Assembly: GCA_016281555.1 (NCBI GenBank)
Contig: JAEEIV010000033.1
Span: 22,401 to 86,400, forward strand
Origin: Lachnospiraceae bacterium
Lineage (GTDB): Bacteria; Bacillota; Clostridia; Lachnospirales; Lachnospiraceae
Length of the DNA: 64,000 nucleotides
Direction of reading: 5' to 3'
In this document: positions 17,712 through 26,418 of the stretch, one piece after another
Numbering within the stretch: the stretch's first letter is position 1
Layout: each line of letters begins with the position of its first letter
Translations under genes and position numbers: made by a program
Notes under the pieces: model-generated
Told to the model about the DNA's origin: nothing
Seen by the model: the letters and a program-made list of their open reading frames with translations, nothing else
Databases searched by the model: none

Positions 17712-18758
17712 TCACTCGATTTTCCGGATCTGTTTTTCTTCGTTCACGAAAATGACCCGCACTTCTGAAAAACGGAGAAGGAGTTCTTTCGATTTTTCCT
17801 CCCCGAGAACGAAGCAGGCGGTGGACAGGGCGTCCGCCGTCATGGAATCAGATGACACGACCGAAACGGAGAGAAGCCCGTTCCGGACCGGACGCCCCGT
17901 TCTGGCGTCTAAAATGTGGTGATAAAGGACGTTTTCCGCATAGAAGCACCGTTCATATGTCCCACTCGTCACGAGGCTGTAATCGGCCAAATAAAGCGTT
18001 GCAAGAGGCGTTTCGGACTCCGGGTCACGGATCCCGATTGCGAACAGTCCTTTTTGGGGTGATGAGCTGAACTGCTGCCCCGAAGCGCCGTATTTGTCGC
18101 CGATGAGCAGGACGTTTCCGCCGAGGTTCAGGATCGCCCGTTTCACGCCGGCGTTCATGAGTTCCTCTTTCATCCGGTCCGCAACGTATCCCTTCGCGAT
18201 CGCTCCGAGATCGATCTTCAGTCCCGCGTCGAGTTTGGTCACGGTGCGGTTTTCTTCGTCCAGCACCACCTTTTCATATCCCGTGTGGGCGAGGAGTTCT
18301 TCCAGTTCCTCATCGGAGGGTACGCGATGCGTTCCTGTGAAATCGTACAGATCCGAAATGCCGCCGAGGGTGCAGTCGAACGCGCCGTCCGTCCATTCCG
18401 AGATCTGCCATGCGGTTTTCATTACGGTGAAGAGATCTTCGGAGACCGGCACGGCAATGTTCGTCGATGCATTGAGCGCGGAAAGCTCGCTTTCCGGATC
18501 CGTTCTCGAAAAGATGCGCTCGTATTCCGCAAGGGAAGCCAACGCACGATCCACGGCTTCCCTGTCTTTCCCGTCATAATAGGTGACCGAGATCACCGTG
18601 TTCAGAGCAAACACGGTGCGCGTCTTTTCTGCGGGAACGGTTTCGCAGGAGGCGAGGAGCAGGCCGGAAAGGAGAAGGAACGACGGGAGAAGCAGAAAAG
18701 CGGCCCGCCTGAAGCCGGCCTTTCTTATTGTCGTGATCTTATTCCTGCTTCTTTGCAT
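17712..18758 (-). CDS. apbE: FAD:protein FMN transferase lipoprotein (ApbE family)
   Basis: A 348-residue lipoprotein; the lipobox is L35-A-S-C38 after a long hydrophobic stretch. ApbE enzymes use FAD to attach FMN covalently to Thr/Ser of extracytoplasmic redox proteins. Family landmarks are present: NTVISVTYYDGK, FDCTLGGISDLYDF, KIDLGAIAKGYVADRM, RAILNLGGNVLLIG, HHILDARTGRPV and a late SDSMTADALSTACFVLG. ATG 18758 was preferred over 18794 because of an upstream AAGGA. It is transcribed away from the NusG-domain-II/Gx pair. No obvious flavinylation target is seen in the window. Confidence 0.93.
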   Translation of the reverse strand: MQRSRNKITTIRKAGFRRAAFLLLPSFLLLSGLLLASCETVPAEKTRTVFALNTVISVTYYDGKDREAVDRALASLAEYERIFSRTDPESELSALNASTNIAVPVSEDLFTVMKTAWQISEWTDGAFDCTLGGISDLYDFTGTHRVPSDEELEELLAHTGYEKVVLDEENRTVTKLDAGLKIDLGAIAKGYVADRMKEELMNAGVKRAILNLGGNVLLIGDKYGASGQQFSSSPQKGLFAIGIRDPESETPLATLYLADYSLVTSGTYERCFYAENVLYHHILDARTGRPVRNGLLSVSVVSSDSMTADALSTACFVLGEEKSKELLLRFSEVRVIFVNEEKQIRKIE

Positions 18759-18788
18759 CGTATCCCTGTCCTTCGTACTGCTTCGCCG

Positions 18789-18817
18789 TTGCATTTCCGG
18801 GCGTGATTTGGTATAAT
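18789..18817 (+). promoter_or_regulatory. Promoter of the NusG-II / Gx operon
   Basis: TTGCAT (18789-18794), 17 bp, TATAAT (18812-18817). Transcription would start near 18824. That leaves no room for a leader before a GTG at 18828, which is why the later GTG at 18885 is taken as the gene start. Confidence 0.8.
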
Positions 18818-18884
18818 AACATTATCTGTGGGCATATGTCCTTCCAAGGGCATTATCGCACAATCGAAAGGAAAAAGCAACAAC

Positions 18885-19250
18885 GTGAAACTTCGGGCGG
18901 CGGTCAAAAAATACAAAAACGATCTCCTTCTGATCGGGGGACTTCTCGTGATCGTCGCCGCAGCGTTCCTGGTCCTGCTTTCCGTAAAGAAAGCGGGGCG
19001 GTCCGTGACGGTCGAAATGAACGGCGAAACCGTCCGGACATTCGATCTTTCGGAAGACGTGACGTACCCGGTCGTGACGGAGGCGGGAGAAAACGTGCTG
19101 GTCATCCGCGGAGGCGAAGCGTGGATCGAGTCGGCGGATTGCCGCGACAAGGTCTGCGTGCACCGTGGGAAAGTCCGGAATGCGGGGGAGACGATTATCT
19201 GTCTTCCTCACAAACTGGTCGTGACGGTCCGGGCGGGAGGTGACGAATGA
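18885..19250 (+). CDS. NusG domain II-containing membrane-anchored protein
   Basis: A 121-residue protein: a short basic N-terminus, one membrane segment (about residues 13-31), then an extracytoplasmic NusG-domain-II fold with the family signature DCRDKVCVHRGKV and GETIICLPHKLVV. The start is GTG 18885, with GAAAGGA 12 bp upstream; an in-frame GTG at 18828 falls at the predicted transcription start. It overlaps the Gx gene by 4 bp. As I recall, NusG-II plus Gx pairs occur in flavin-based extracellular electron-transfer loci (the Listeria EetA/EetB type). The ApbE lipoprotein next door fits that picture. Confidence 0.82.
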   Translation: MKLRAAVKKYKNDLLLIGGLLVIVAAAFLVLLSVKKAGRSVTVEMNGETVRTFDLSEDVTYPVVTEAGENVLVIRGGEAWIESADCRDKVCVHRGKVRNAGETIICLPHKLVVTVRAGGDE

Positions 19251-19738
19251 GCGGAAGGAGACTCGCTTATCTCGGTATATTCCTCGGGCTCGCAATGATC
19301 CTCTCGTACGTGGAGACGCTGATCCCGCTGTCCGCCGTGGTGCCGGGCATGAAGATCGGCCTCGCAAATGTCGTGACGGTTTTTCTTCTGTACAGATTCC
19401 GCTGGTTCGAGGCGTTTCTCGTTTCCTTCATCAGGGTGATCCTGTCCGCATTGCTGTTCGGATCGCTGATGAGTTTTCTGTTTTCCACGGCCGGCTTTCT
19501 CGTCAGCTTTCTGGCGATGCTGCTTCTCAAGAAGACCGGTAAGTTCAGGACCGTTTCCGTCTCCGTGACGGGCGGCGTCCTGCACAATACCGCGCAGATC
19601 CTTACGGCGGCGGCCGTGCTGGGATCCGGCGCGATCATCGGCTATCTGCCGGTGCTGTTCCTCGTGGGCATCGTGACCGGGGCCGTCATCGGCCTGCTTT
19701 CCGGGATCCTCATCCGGACGGTCCCGCTCAAAATGTAA
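19247..19738 (+). CDS. Gx transporter / heptaprenyl-diphosphate-synthase-component-I family membrane protein
   Basis: A 163-residue hydrophobic protein with about five membrane segments. It has the family phrase VPGMKIGLANVVTVFLLYRF near residue 30, then SFIRVILSALLFGS and GGVLHNTAQILTAA. The family was named after a heptaprenyl diphosphate synthase component but is now seen as a small ECF-S-like transporter. It is cotranscribed with the NusG-domain-II protein (4-bp overlap) and followed after 18 bp by the large anchored protein. A role in moving a flavin or quinone precursor for extracytosolic redox chemistry is inference. Confidence 0.82.
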   Translation: MSGRRLAYLGIFLGLAMILSYVETLIPLSAVVPGMKIGLANVVTVFLLYRFRWFEAFLVSFIRVILSALLFGSLMSFLFSTAGFLVSFLAMLLLKKTGKFRTVSVSVTGGVLHNTAQILTAAAVLGSGAIIGYLPVLFLVGIVTGAVIGLLSGILIRTVPLKM

Positions 19739-19756
19739 CGGAGTAGATCGGTCAGC

Positions 19757-22306
19757 ATGAACGAAAAAAAGAAAAAATCAAAATCAGCGAAATATCTGGT
19801 GCTGGGACTGATCTTCCTTCTGATCTTCGTCCTGTCGCTGTCGATCAGCCTGATCTATCAGAAATCCCGGGAGGAGGCCTACAGTTCCATGGCCAAGGCC
19901 TCTCTGCCGACCGTGTCCGTGAAGTTCGGAAAATACGAAACGGAACTCCACGGGTACGTGACGGAAATGACGCTGTCCGACATGCGGGATGTGATCGTAC
20001 CCGTCGGAAAGGACCGGAAACTCTCCCTCACCGTGCACGGGTACGGCAATGACATTGCCTCCGTCCGCTACTGGGTGCGTTCGCTCGACGGAAAGGAATA
20101 CATCGACGGCGCAACGATCGAAAAACCGGAAGAATCCCAGGGGGAATACGACCTGCAGCTGACGTTCTCGGAGCTTCTGAAGAGCGGGACGGAGTACCAT
20201 CTGCAGATCGACCTCGGGACGGGAGAGCGCGAAGTGCATTACTATACGCGGATCTTCGTCGCGAACACGATCTATTCCGAAGAACTTCTGGATTTTGCGG
20301 ATACGTTTTCCCGGGCGACGTACGACCGGGAAAAGGCCGATTTCATCGTCAATTACATCCAACCGGAAGACAAGTCCGGCACGGACGATTATTCCAGGAT
20401 CGACATTCATTCGAAATACAGCATGTTCACCTTCGGCTCCCTGACCGTGGAGCGCGGACAGAAGATCAGGGTGCGGATCTCCGAACTTGAATCGACGCAG
20501 ATGTCCGTATTGTTCACCTATGACGTCAGGATCCTGGACGGAGACGTCTGGCGGGTCTGCCGGACCGAGGAATTCTTTACGGTCCGTTACCGGAACGGCC
20601 GGAAATACCTGCTCGACTACTACAGAACGCTCGACGAGAAGTTCTCACCGGACCGTTCGACGAAGGAAAAGGGCCGGATCACGCTCGGCATCGAGAACCG
20701 GAAAAACACGGTCCTGACGAGCGGAAACGGCACGTACACGGTGTTTGAGAAAAACCGGGAACTCTGGCTGTACAATGCAAAGACGAATTCCATGAACATG
20801 GTCTTCAGTTTTCGCGACGATGCCGACACGTCGGGACGGAGCGATTACGATCATCACGAGATCCTTCCCGTCAAGGCGTCGAGCGACGGCTCCGTGGACT
20901 ACATGGTCTACGGATACATGAACCGCGGCTCGTACGAAGGTCAGGTCGGCATTTGCTTCTACCGGTACGACGCCGGGAAGAACGCGACGAGACGGCTCTT
21001 TTACGTGCCGGTCTACCAGTCCGAACTGATGCTCATGATGGACCTCGGCGCCCTGGCCTACGTCAATGAAGGCGACGTCTGTTACCTGCGTTACGGCGAC
21101 GGCATTTATTCGATCGACTTGAATTCCGGCGAGTCCGTAGAGGTGTCGATCCGTGCCTATCCCGGCCTTTATGCGAAGAACGAGAAGGGCAATGTGGTTG
21201 CCTGGGTCGAGGGCTCGGATCTGAGTTACCCTGAGCGTCTCGTCATCCTGAACTTAGACTCCCAGACGACGACCGTGGTCAATTCCGAAGAGGGCGAGTA
21301 CGTGAAGATCCTGGATTTCATCGGGGACGACATCGTCTACGGATTTGGCAAAGAGTCCGATTCGGTCATTTTCGCAAACATCGACGTGAGGCAGTTATTG
21401 AACCGCATCATCATTGCATCCACGGACGAGGGGCTGACGATACAGCAGGAATATGCCTCAAAAGAATTTTACATTCTTTCCGTCGGCGTTTACGACACGA
21501 GGGTCACGATCCAGCGCGGCGTGAAGGATGGGAACGGCGAACTGGTCCCGATGGAGGACGACGTTCTGCTCATCACCCAGGACGTCGGTGACACGACCGA
21601 TAAGTCCATGGTCATGCGGAGAAACGAGAACGAAGTGAAGCGCACTTACTACATTCAGATCAGCAAGGCCACGAACGTCGATTCCCAGTTCTCCGAAGTC
21701 GCACCCCGGTTCGAAATGCTCCGGGAGGCGAACGTCATTGCCCTCGTGCACCACCAGCACAACGCTTATTACGTGTACGGCTACGGAAAGCTGCTTTCCG
21801 TCGAATCCGAACTGAACCTCGCGATCCGCGAGGCGTACGAGGTCTTCGGCGTGGTCGTGGACGCGGACCTGAACGACCTCTGGACGAGAGGCACCCGGGA
21901 TCTCGTGAAGACGATCTCGATCCAGCCGTACCGTTCCGACGGGACGGTGAGTTCTCTCGCCGCCGCCATCCAGGTGTTGAGCGCGCAGGAAGGCATGCAG
22001 ATCCGCGACGCAGAGAAACAACTGATCGGAGGCGCGAGCCCGATGGAGATCATCAACGGAGCCATCGGAGAGGAAAAGGCGATCAACCTGTACGGATGTA
22101 CCTTGCAGGAGGTCCTGTATTTCATCAACGAAGGCCGTCCCGTCATGGCGATCACGGGCAACCGGACCGCCGTCGTCATCGTCGGCTACGATCAGGATAA
22201 CGTATCCATTTACGATCCGGCGACCGGAGAGACCGTGAAGGAATCCATGTCGTCCGCGGCCGCATTATTCGAAGGATTCAACCACCTCTTCCTGTCGTAC
22301 CGGTAA
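19757..22306 (+). CDS. Large membrane-anchored extracellular protein with degenerate C39-like C-terminal domain
   Basis: An 849-residue protein. A lysine-rich start and one membrane segment (about residues 12-34) anchor a large outside part. Residues ~40-300 look like beta-sandwich domains, and ~300-600 contain recurring short strands (TVFEKNRELWLYNAKT, DGIYSIDLNSGESV, RLVILNLDSQTTTV) like a beta-propeller. The last ~140 residues resemble C39-like peptidases: GYDQDNVSIYDPATGE follows where the catalytic His normally precedes VVIVGYD, but here the preceding residues are RTAV. The expected Cys region reads DGTVSSLAAAIQVL. Both catalytic residues seem lost, so this is probably a binding domain. 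It follows the Gx gene after 18 bp. Confidence 0.75.
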   Translation: MNEKKKKSKSAKYLVLGLIFLLIFVLSLSISLIYQKSREEAYSSMAKASLPTVSVKFGKYETELHGYVTEMTLSDMRDVIVPVGKDRKLSLTVHGYGNDIASVRYWVRSLDGKEYIDGATIEKPEESQGEYDLQLTFSELLKSGTEYHLQIDLGTGEREVHYYTRIFVANTIYSEELLDFADTFSRATYDREKADFIVNYIQPEDKSGTDDYSRIDIHSKYSMFTFGSLTVERGQKIRVRISELESTQMSVLFTYDVRILDGDVWRVCRTEEFFTVRYRNGRKYLLDYYRTLDEKFSPDRSTKEKGRITLGIENRKNTVLTSGNGTYTVFEKNRELWLYNAKTNSMNMVFSFRDDADTSGRSDYDHHEILPVKASSDGSVDYMVYGYMNRGSYEGQVGICFYRYDAGKNATRRLFYVPVYQSELMLMMDLGALAYVNEGDVCYLRYGDGIYSIDLNSGESVEVSIRAYPGLYAKNEKGNVVAWVEGSDLSYPERLVILNLDSQTTTVVNSEEGEYVKILDFIGDDIVYGFGKESDSVIFANIDVRQLLNRIIIASTDEGLTIQQEYASKEFYILSVGVYDTRVTIQRGVKDGNGELVPMEDDVLLITQDVGDTTDKSMVMRRNENEVKRTYYIQISKATNVDSQFSEVAPRFEMLREANVIALVHHQHNAYYVYGYGKLLSVESELNLAIREAYEVFGVVVDADLNDLWTRGTRDLVKTISIQPYRSDGTVSSLAAAIQVLSAQEGMQIRDAEKQLIGGASPMEIINGAIGEEKAINLYGCTLQEVLYFINEGRPVMAITGNRTAVVIVGYDQDNVSIYDPATGETVKESMSSAAALFEGFNHLFLSYR

Positions 22307-22381
22307 AAAAGCATTGACCGGTCATGGCAATGACGACGGGCGGGGACATAACGAAACAGCATTATTTCGGACGGACATCAC

Positions 22382-23308
22382 ATGAGCAAGACATTCAGAC
22401 AGGTCATCCTTCCTCTCATCGGAGCAGTCATATGGGGCGTGTCCTTCGTGGCTCAGAAAGTGAGCACGATGGGCGCGTTCCTCTTTGACGCCTCCCGCTC
22501 GTTCGTTGCGGTCGCGTTCATCCTCATCCTCATTCTGGTGGTGACGAAAGGCGATTACAAGCATCTGCTGCGAGAGGAGACGAAGGAAGGCACGAGAGCA
22601 TTATGGCTCGGCGGCCTCGTCTGCGGCCTTTTTCTGACTTTTGCGATGTACTCGCAGCAGACCGGCATGAACCTGGGCACGGACGCCGGAAAAGCCGGGT
22701 TCCTGACTGCGCTGTACGTCGTGCTGGTGCCGGTGCTCGGCATGCTGTTCCGGAAAAAAACGCCGGTATTCACGTGGATCGCGGTCGCGGTCGCTTTCGT
22801 CGGCATGTATTTTCTCTCCATCAAAAGCGGCACGTCGTTTTCGATGGAAGGGTCCGATCTGCTGATGCTTCTCTGCGCGTTCCTGTACGCCTGTCAGATC
22901 CTTTCGGTCAGCCATTTTGCGGCGAAGTGTCATCCCGTGAAATTGTCCTGCCTGCAGTTCTTGACCTGCGCGGTCGTGTCTCTCATTCTGGGACTCATTT
23001 TTGAGCCGTTCTCTTTCGCGGCGATCGGCGAGAATCTCTGGCCGATCCTCTACCTCGGCATCGTTTCCTCCGGCATCGGCTACACGATCCAGATCGTCGC
23101 CCAGAAAGGCACGAATGCGGCGGTCGTGACCTTGTTCATGTCCATGGAATCCGTGTTTTCCGTCATTGCCGGCGCTGTGTTTTTAAGCGAAAGAATGACC
23201 GGAAGGGAATACCTCGGCGCGGGACTGATGTTCGTTGCCGTGGTGCTGAACATCCTGGGACCGGTCATGGAACGGCGGCGGAAAAAAGAGCCGGAAGAAA
23301 AGATTTAA
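22382..23308 (+). CDS. DMT-superfamily (EamA) transporter
   Basis: A 308-residue membrane protein with ten hydrophobic segments in two EamA repeats. The first has AVIWGVSFVAQKVS and a conserved LYVVLVPVLGMLF; the second has LLMLLCAFLYACQI, LYLGIVSSGIGYTIQIVAQK and ESVFSVIAGAVFLSE. This family exports amino acids, nucleotides or other small metabolites; the substrate is unknown. The C-terminus is a short basic tail. The ribosome site is weak. It lies 75 bp after the 849-residue protein with no terminator between. Confidence 0.88.
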   Translation: MSKTFRQVILPLIGAVIWGVSFVAQKVSTMGAFLFDASRSFVAVAFILILILVVTKGDYKHLLREETKEGTRALWLGGLVCGLFLTFAMYSQQTGMNLGTDAGKAGFLTALYVVLVPVLGMLFRKKTPVFTWIAVAVAFVGMYFLSIKSGTSFSMEGSDLLMLLCAFLYACQILSVSHFAAKCHPVKLSCLQFLTCAVVSLILGLIFEPFSFAAIGENLWPILYLGIVSSGIGYTIQIVAQKGTNAAVVTLFMSMESVFSVIAGAVFLSERMTGREYLGAGLMFVAVVLNILGPVMERRRKKEPEEKI

Positions 23309-23319
23309 TAAAGTTTTCC

Positions 23320-23348
23320 TTGCCAAATCCAAAGGAGTGCGATATAGT
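23320..23348 (+). promoter_or_regulatory. Promoter of the ispF-to-larA gene run
   Basis: TTGCCA (23320-23325), 17 bp, TATAGT (23343-23348). It sits about 95 bp before ispF. No strong terminator is visible until 34421, so it may serve a very long unit, though internal promoters are likely. Confidence 0.65.
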
Positions 23349-23441
23349 TTACCATTGAAATAAGAAGAAACCGCGAAGTCGATTTCGGGAATCTACCTAT
23401 ACAATGCGGTAAAAAACGGGAATACGCGGAAGGAGCGTGCA

Positions 23442-23936
23442 ATGCGGATCGGAACGGGCTATGACGTGCACCGGCTGACAGAAGGCCGGAAACTCATCCT
23501 CGGCGGGGTGGAGATCCCTTACGAAAAGGGATTGCTCGGACACTCCGACGCGGACGTGCTTTTGCATGCAGTCATGGACGCGCTGCTCGGCGCTGCGGCA
23601 TTGCCGGACATCGGGGAACTGTTCCCTGACCGCGATCCCAAGTACGAGGGCGCGAACAGCATGGATCTCTTGTGGCAGGTCGGGGCAATGCTTTTCCAGA
23701 AAGGCTACCGCATCGAGAACGTGGATGCGACCGTGATCGCGGAACAGCCGAAGCTTGCTCCGTACAAGAAAGAGATGATCCGGAACATCGCGTCCGTGCT
23801 CGGTCTTCCGGAAGACCGCGTCAACGTCAAGGCGACGACGGAGGAAGGCCTCGGATTCACGGGAAAGGGAGAGGGCATTGCCGTTCAAGCGGTCTGCCTC
23901 ATCACGGAAAGCCGCAAAAAAGCGGAATTTGTCTGA
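23442..23936 (+). CDS. ispF: 2-C-methyl-D-erythritol 2,4-cyclodiphosphate synthase
   Basis: A 164-residue enzyme of the MEP isoprenoid pathway. It cyclises CDP-methylerythritol 2-phosphate to the cyclodiphosphate with release of CMP. The zinc ligands D8 and H10 are in GTGYDVHRL, and the third His is in [21 protein letters not shown] and the C-terminal [15 protein letters not shown] are conserved. Length is normal for the trimeric enzyme. It heads a long housekeeping run, 15 bp before cysE. Confidence 0.97.
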   Translation: MRIGTGYDVHRLTEGRKLILGGVEIPYEKGLLGHSDADVLLHAVMDALLGAAALPDIGELFPDRDPKYEGANSMDLLWQVGAMLFQKGYRIENVDATVIAEQPKLAPYKKEMIRNIASVLGLPEDRVNVKATTEEGLGFTGKGEGIAVQAVCLITESRKKAEFV

Positions 23937-23951
23937 AAACGGCGGAAGAAT

Positions 23952-24620
23952 ATGTCAGAGTTTACGCGTTTTGTAAAAGAGCAGATGAAACTCATCAAGG
24001 ACCGGGATCCGGCCATGAAGAGCAAGTGGGAGGTGTTTCTTTACCCCTCCTTCAAGGCGCTGTGGGCGTACCGGCGGAGCCACAAGCTCTACCTGAAAGG
24101 GCATTATTACCGTGCGCGGAAAATCGCGCAGCGCTCGGCGAGAAAGACCGGCATCGAGATCCACCCCGGCGCCGAGATCGGGAAGAATTTCTTCATCGAC
24201 CACGGCTACGGCGTCGTGATCGGGGAAACGACCGTGATCGGCGACAACGTCCTGCTGTATCAGGGCGTGACGCTCGGCGGCAACGGAAAGGAACAGGGAA
24301 AGCGTCATCCGACGATCGGGAACAACGTGATGATCTCGGCGGGCGCGAAGGTGCTCGGCTCGTTCACGATCGGCGACAATTCGAAGATCGGCGCGGGCAG
24401 CGTCGTACTGAATGAAGTACCGCCGAATTCAACGGTGGTCGGCGTTCCGGGTCACGTCGTCAAACAGAACAACGTCCGGATCCCGTCGCAGGATCTGGAT
24501 CAGATCCACCTGCCGGATCCTGTGGAAAACGAGATCAGCGAGATCCGGAAAAAACTGGAAGCACTGGAAGAAATCGTCGGCGGCAGGGAAAAGGCGCCGG
24601 CAAATGAGGATCAGACATGA
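23952..24620 (+). CDS. cysE: Serine O-acetyltransferase
   Basis: A 222-residue left-handed beta-helix acetyltransferase making O-acetylserine, the direct precursor of cysteine. Hexapeptide turns are visible from GIEIHPGAEIGKNFFIDHG onward. The catalytic His is in IDHGYGVVIGE, and the acetyl-CoA region VTLGGNGKEQGKRHPTIG is typical. The C-terminal 40 residues form a helix with coiled-coil character (EISEIRKKLEALEEIVGG). It overlaps cysS by 4 bp (ATGA), linking cysteine synthesis to its use in tRNA charging, an arrangement common in Bacillota. No T-box leader is seen before it. Confidence 0.96.
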   Translation: MSEFTRFVKEQMKLIKDRDPAMKSKWEVFLYPSFKALWAYRRSHKLYLKGHYYRARKIAQRSARKTGIEIHPGAEIGKNFFIDHGYGVVIGETTVIGDNVLLYQGVTLGGNGKEQGKRHPTIGNNVMISAGAKVLGSFTIGDNSKIGAGSVVLNEVPPNSTVVGVPGHVVKQNNVRIPSQDLDQIHLPDPVENEISEIRKKLEALEEIVGGREKAPANEDQT

Positions 24621-26038
24621 AACTTTACAATTCATTGAGCAAGAAAGTGGAGCCCTTCATTCCGAACGTGGAAGGAAGGGTCTCGATGTATACCTGCGGG
24701 CCGACCGTGTACCATTTCGCGCACATCGGAAATCTCCGGTCGTACATTGCCGAGGATGTGCTGGAAAAGGCGCTCCGCTATGAAGGCTACGACGTGAAGC
24801 GCGTCATGAACATCACGGACGTCGGTCATCTCTCGAGCGACGCGGACACCGGCGAAGACAAGATGCTGAAGGGCGCGAAGCGGGAGCATAAGACGGTCAT
24901 GGAGATCGCCGAGTTTTACACGAAGGCGTTCTTCGAGGACATGAAACGGCTGAACATCAAGATGCCCGACGTCGTGGAACCCGCGACGCACTGCATCCCC
25001 GAGTTCATCCACATGATCGAGGTGCTGTTGGAGAAGGGCTATGCCTATCGGGCGGGCGAGAACGTCTACTTCGACACTTCGAAGCTCGACAATTATTTCG
25101 TCTTCGGTTCGCAGAACGAAGAAGAGCAGCTCGTCGGCGTGAGAGACGACGTGACGGAAGACTCGAACAAGCGGAACAAAAACGATTTCGTCCTTTGGTT
25201 CACGAAGTCGAAGTTCGAGGATCAGGCGCTGAAATGGGATTCGCCCTGGGGCACGGGGTATCCCGGCTGGCACATCGAGTGCTCCTGCATCAGCATGAAA
25301 CACCTCGGCGATTCAATGGACATCCATTGCGGCGGCGTGGACAACATGTTCCCGCATCATACGAACGAGATCGCGCAGAGCGAGGCCTATCTCGGGCACA
25401 AGTGGTGCAATTACTGGTTCCACGTGCATCATCTGAACGACCGGAACGGCAAAATGTCAAAGTCGAAGGGCGACATCCTGACCGTTTCGAAGCTCATCGA
25501 AAAAGGCTACGATCCGCTGGTCTACCGGCTGTTCTGCCTGCAGTCGCATTACCGGAAACCGCTGGAATTCTCATTCGACCAGATGGACAATACCGCCGTC
25601 GCGTATGAAAAACTGAAGAAGCGCGTGATGGACAACGTCCGGAAAGCCGGCAATGAGCCGGCGGACGAAGCTGCCGTTTCGGAATACAGAAACCGCTTCA
25701 TCGAGGCACTTGACAACGACGTGAATACGGCAATGGGGCTGACGGTGCTTTACGATGCATTGAAGGCGCCGCTCAATGCTGCGACGAAGGCTGCAATCGC
25801 GAAGAGCTTCGACGAGGTGCTCGGTCTTGACCTGACGGTGGAGAAAGAGGCGCCGGAAGAGAAAACGGACGCGGATCCGGAACTCGTTTCCTATGTTGAG
25901 GAGATGATCGAACGGCGGAAAGCGGCGAAAAAAGAAAAGAACTTCGAGGAAGCGGACCGGATCCGGAACGAACTTCTCGGGAAGGGCATCGTGCTGAAGG
26001 ATACGCGCGAAGGCACGCTTTGGGAGAAACAGGGATGA
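24617..26038 (+). CDS. cysS: Cysteinyl-tRNA synthetase
   Basis: A 473-residue class I aminoacyl-tRNA synthetase. The zinc-ligand Cys27 is in [15 protein letters not shown], which also holds the HIGH-type motif. The middle has WHIECS and [15 protein letters not shown] (zinc ligands) and the KMSKS loop [10 protein letters not shown]. The C-terminal DALR-type helical domain ends with [21 protein letters not shown]. Full length. It overlaps cysE upstream and mrnC downstream by 4 bp each. Confidence 0.98.
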   Translation: MKLYNSLSKKVEPFIPNVEGRVSMYTCGPTVYHFAHIGNLRSYIAEDVLEKALRYEGYDVKRVMNITDVGHLSSDADTGEDKMLKGAKREHKTVMEIAEFYTKAFFEDMKRLNIKMPDVVEPATHCIPEFIHMIEVLLEKGYAYRAGENVYFDTSKLDNYFVFGSQNEEEQLVGVRDDVTEDSNKRNKNDFVLWFTKSKFEDQALKWDSPWGTGYPGWHIECSCISMKHLGDSMDIHCGGVDNMFPHHTNEIAQSEAYLGHKWCNYWFHVHHLNDRNGKMSKSKGDILTVSKLIEKGYDPLVYRLFCLQSHYRKPLEFSFDQMDNTAVAYEKLKKRVMDNVRKAGNEPADEAAVSEYRNRFIEALDNDVNTAMGLTVLYDALKAPLNAATKAAIAKSFDEVLGLDLTVEKEAPEEKTDADPELVSYVEEMIERRKAAKKEKNFEEADRIRNELLGKGIVLKDTREGTLWEKQG

Positions 26039-26418
26039 CGAATGACCCGAAAACGCTCGGCGCGCTGACGCTTGCATACGTCGGCGACACGGTGTATGAG
26101 CTTTTCAACCGGCTGAAAACGGTGGCGAACGGCGACCGGCCGGTGGAACTGTTGCACCGGGAAAGTATTTCAAGGGCGAAGGCGGTGACGCAGAGCAAGA
26201 TCGTGGACGTCATCATGGAGGACCTCACGGAAGAAGAGCAGGCGGTGTACCGCAGAGGCCGGAACGCCAACGTGCATACGAAGGCGAAGAACGCTTCGGT
26301 GCAGGAATACCATCGCGCGACCGGGCTGGAAGCAGTGATCGGGTACCTCTATCTGAGCGGGGAAAAAGAGCGCATCAGGACCTTGTTGAACAAGGGCTTT
26401 GAGGCATTGGGACTTTGA
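26035..26418 (+). CDS. mrnC: Mini-ribonuclease III
   Basis: A 127-residue RNase III catalytic domain without a dsRNA-binding domain, the MrnC form that matures 23S rRNA in Bacillota. The signature is LTLAYVGDTVYELFNR (acidic Asp in the RNase III box), with KSRAKAVTQ-type helix SISRAKAVTQ and a later RRGRNANVHTKAKNA. ATG 26035 overlaps the cysS stop; an in-frame codon five residues upstream has less support. It always travels with cysS and rlmB in this group of organisms, as here. Confidence 0.94.
   Translation: MTNDPKTLGALTLAYVGDTVYELFNRLKTVANGDRPVELLHRESISRAKAVTQSKIVDVIMEDLTEEEQAVYRRGRNANVHTKAKNASVQEYHRATGLEAVIGYLYLSGEKERIRTLLNKGFEALGL

Noticed and set aside
23309..24620. T-box leader for cysE/cysS, and purine riboswitch before apt or guaB
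   Set aside because: No T-box sequence (GGUGGNACCGCG-like) or purine aptamer core was found in the available leaders; gaps are too short or lack the motifs.
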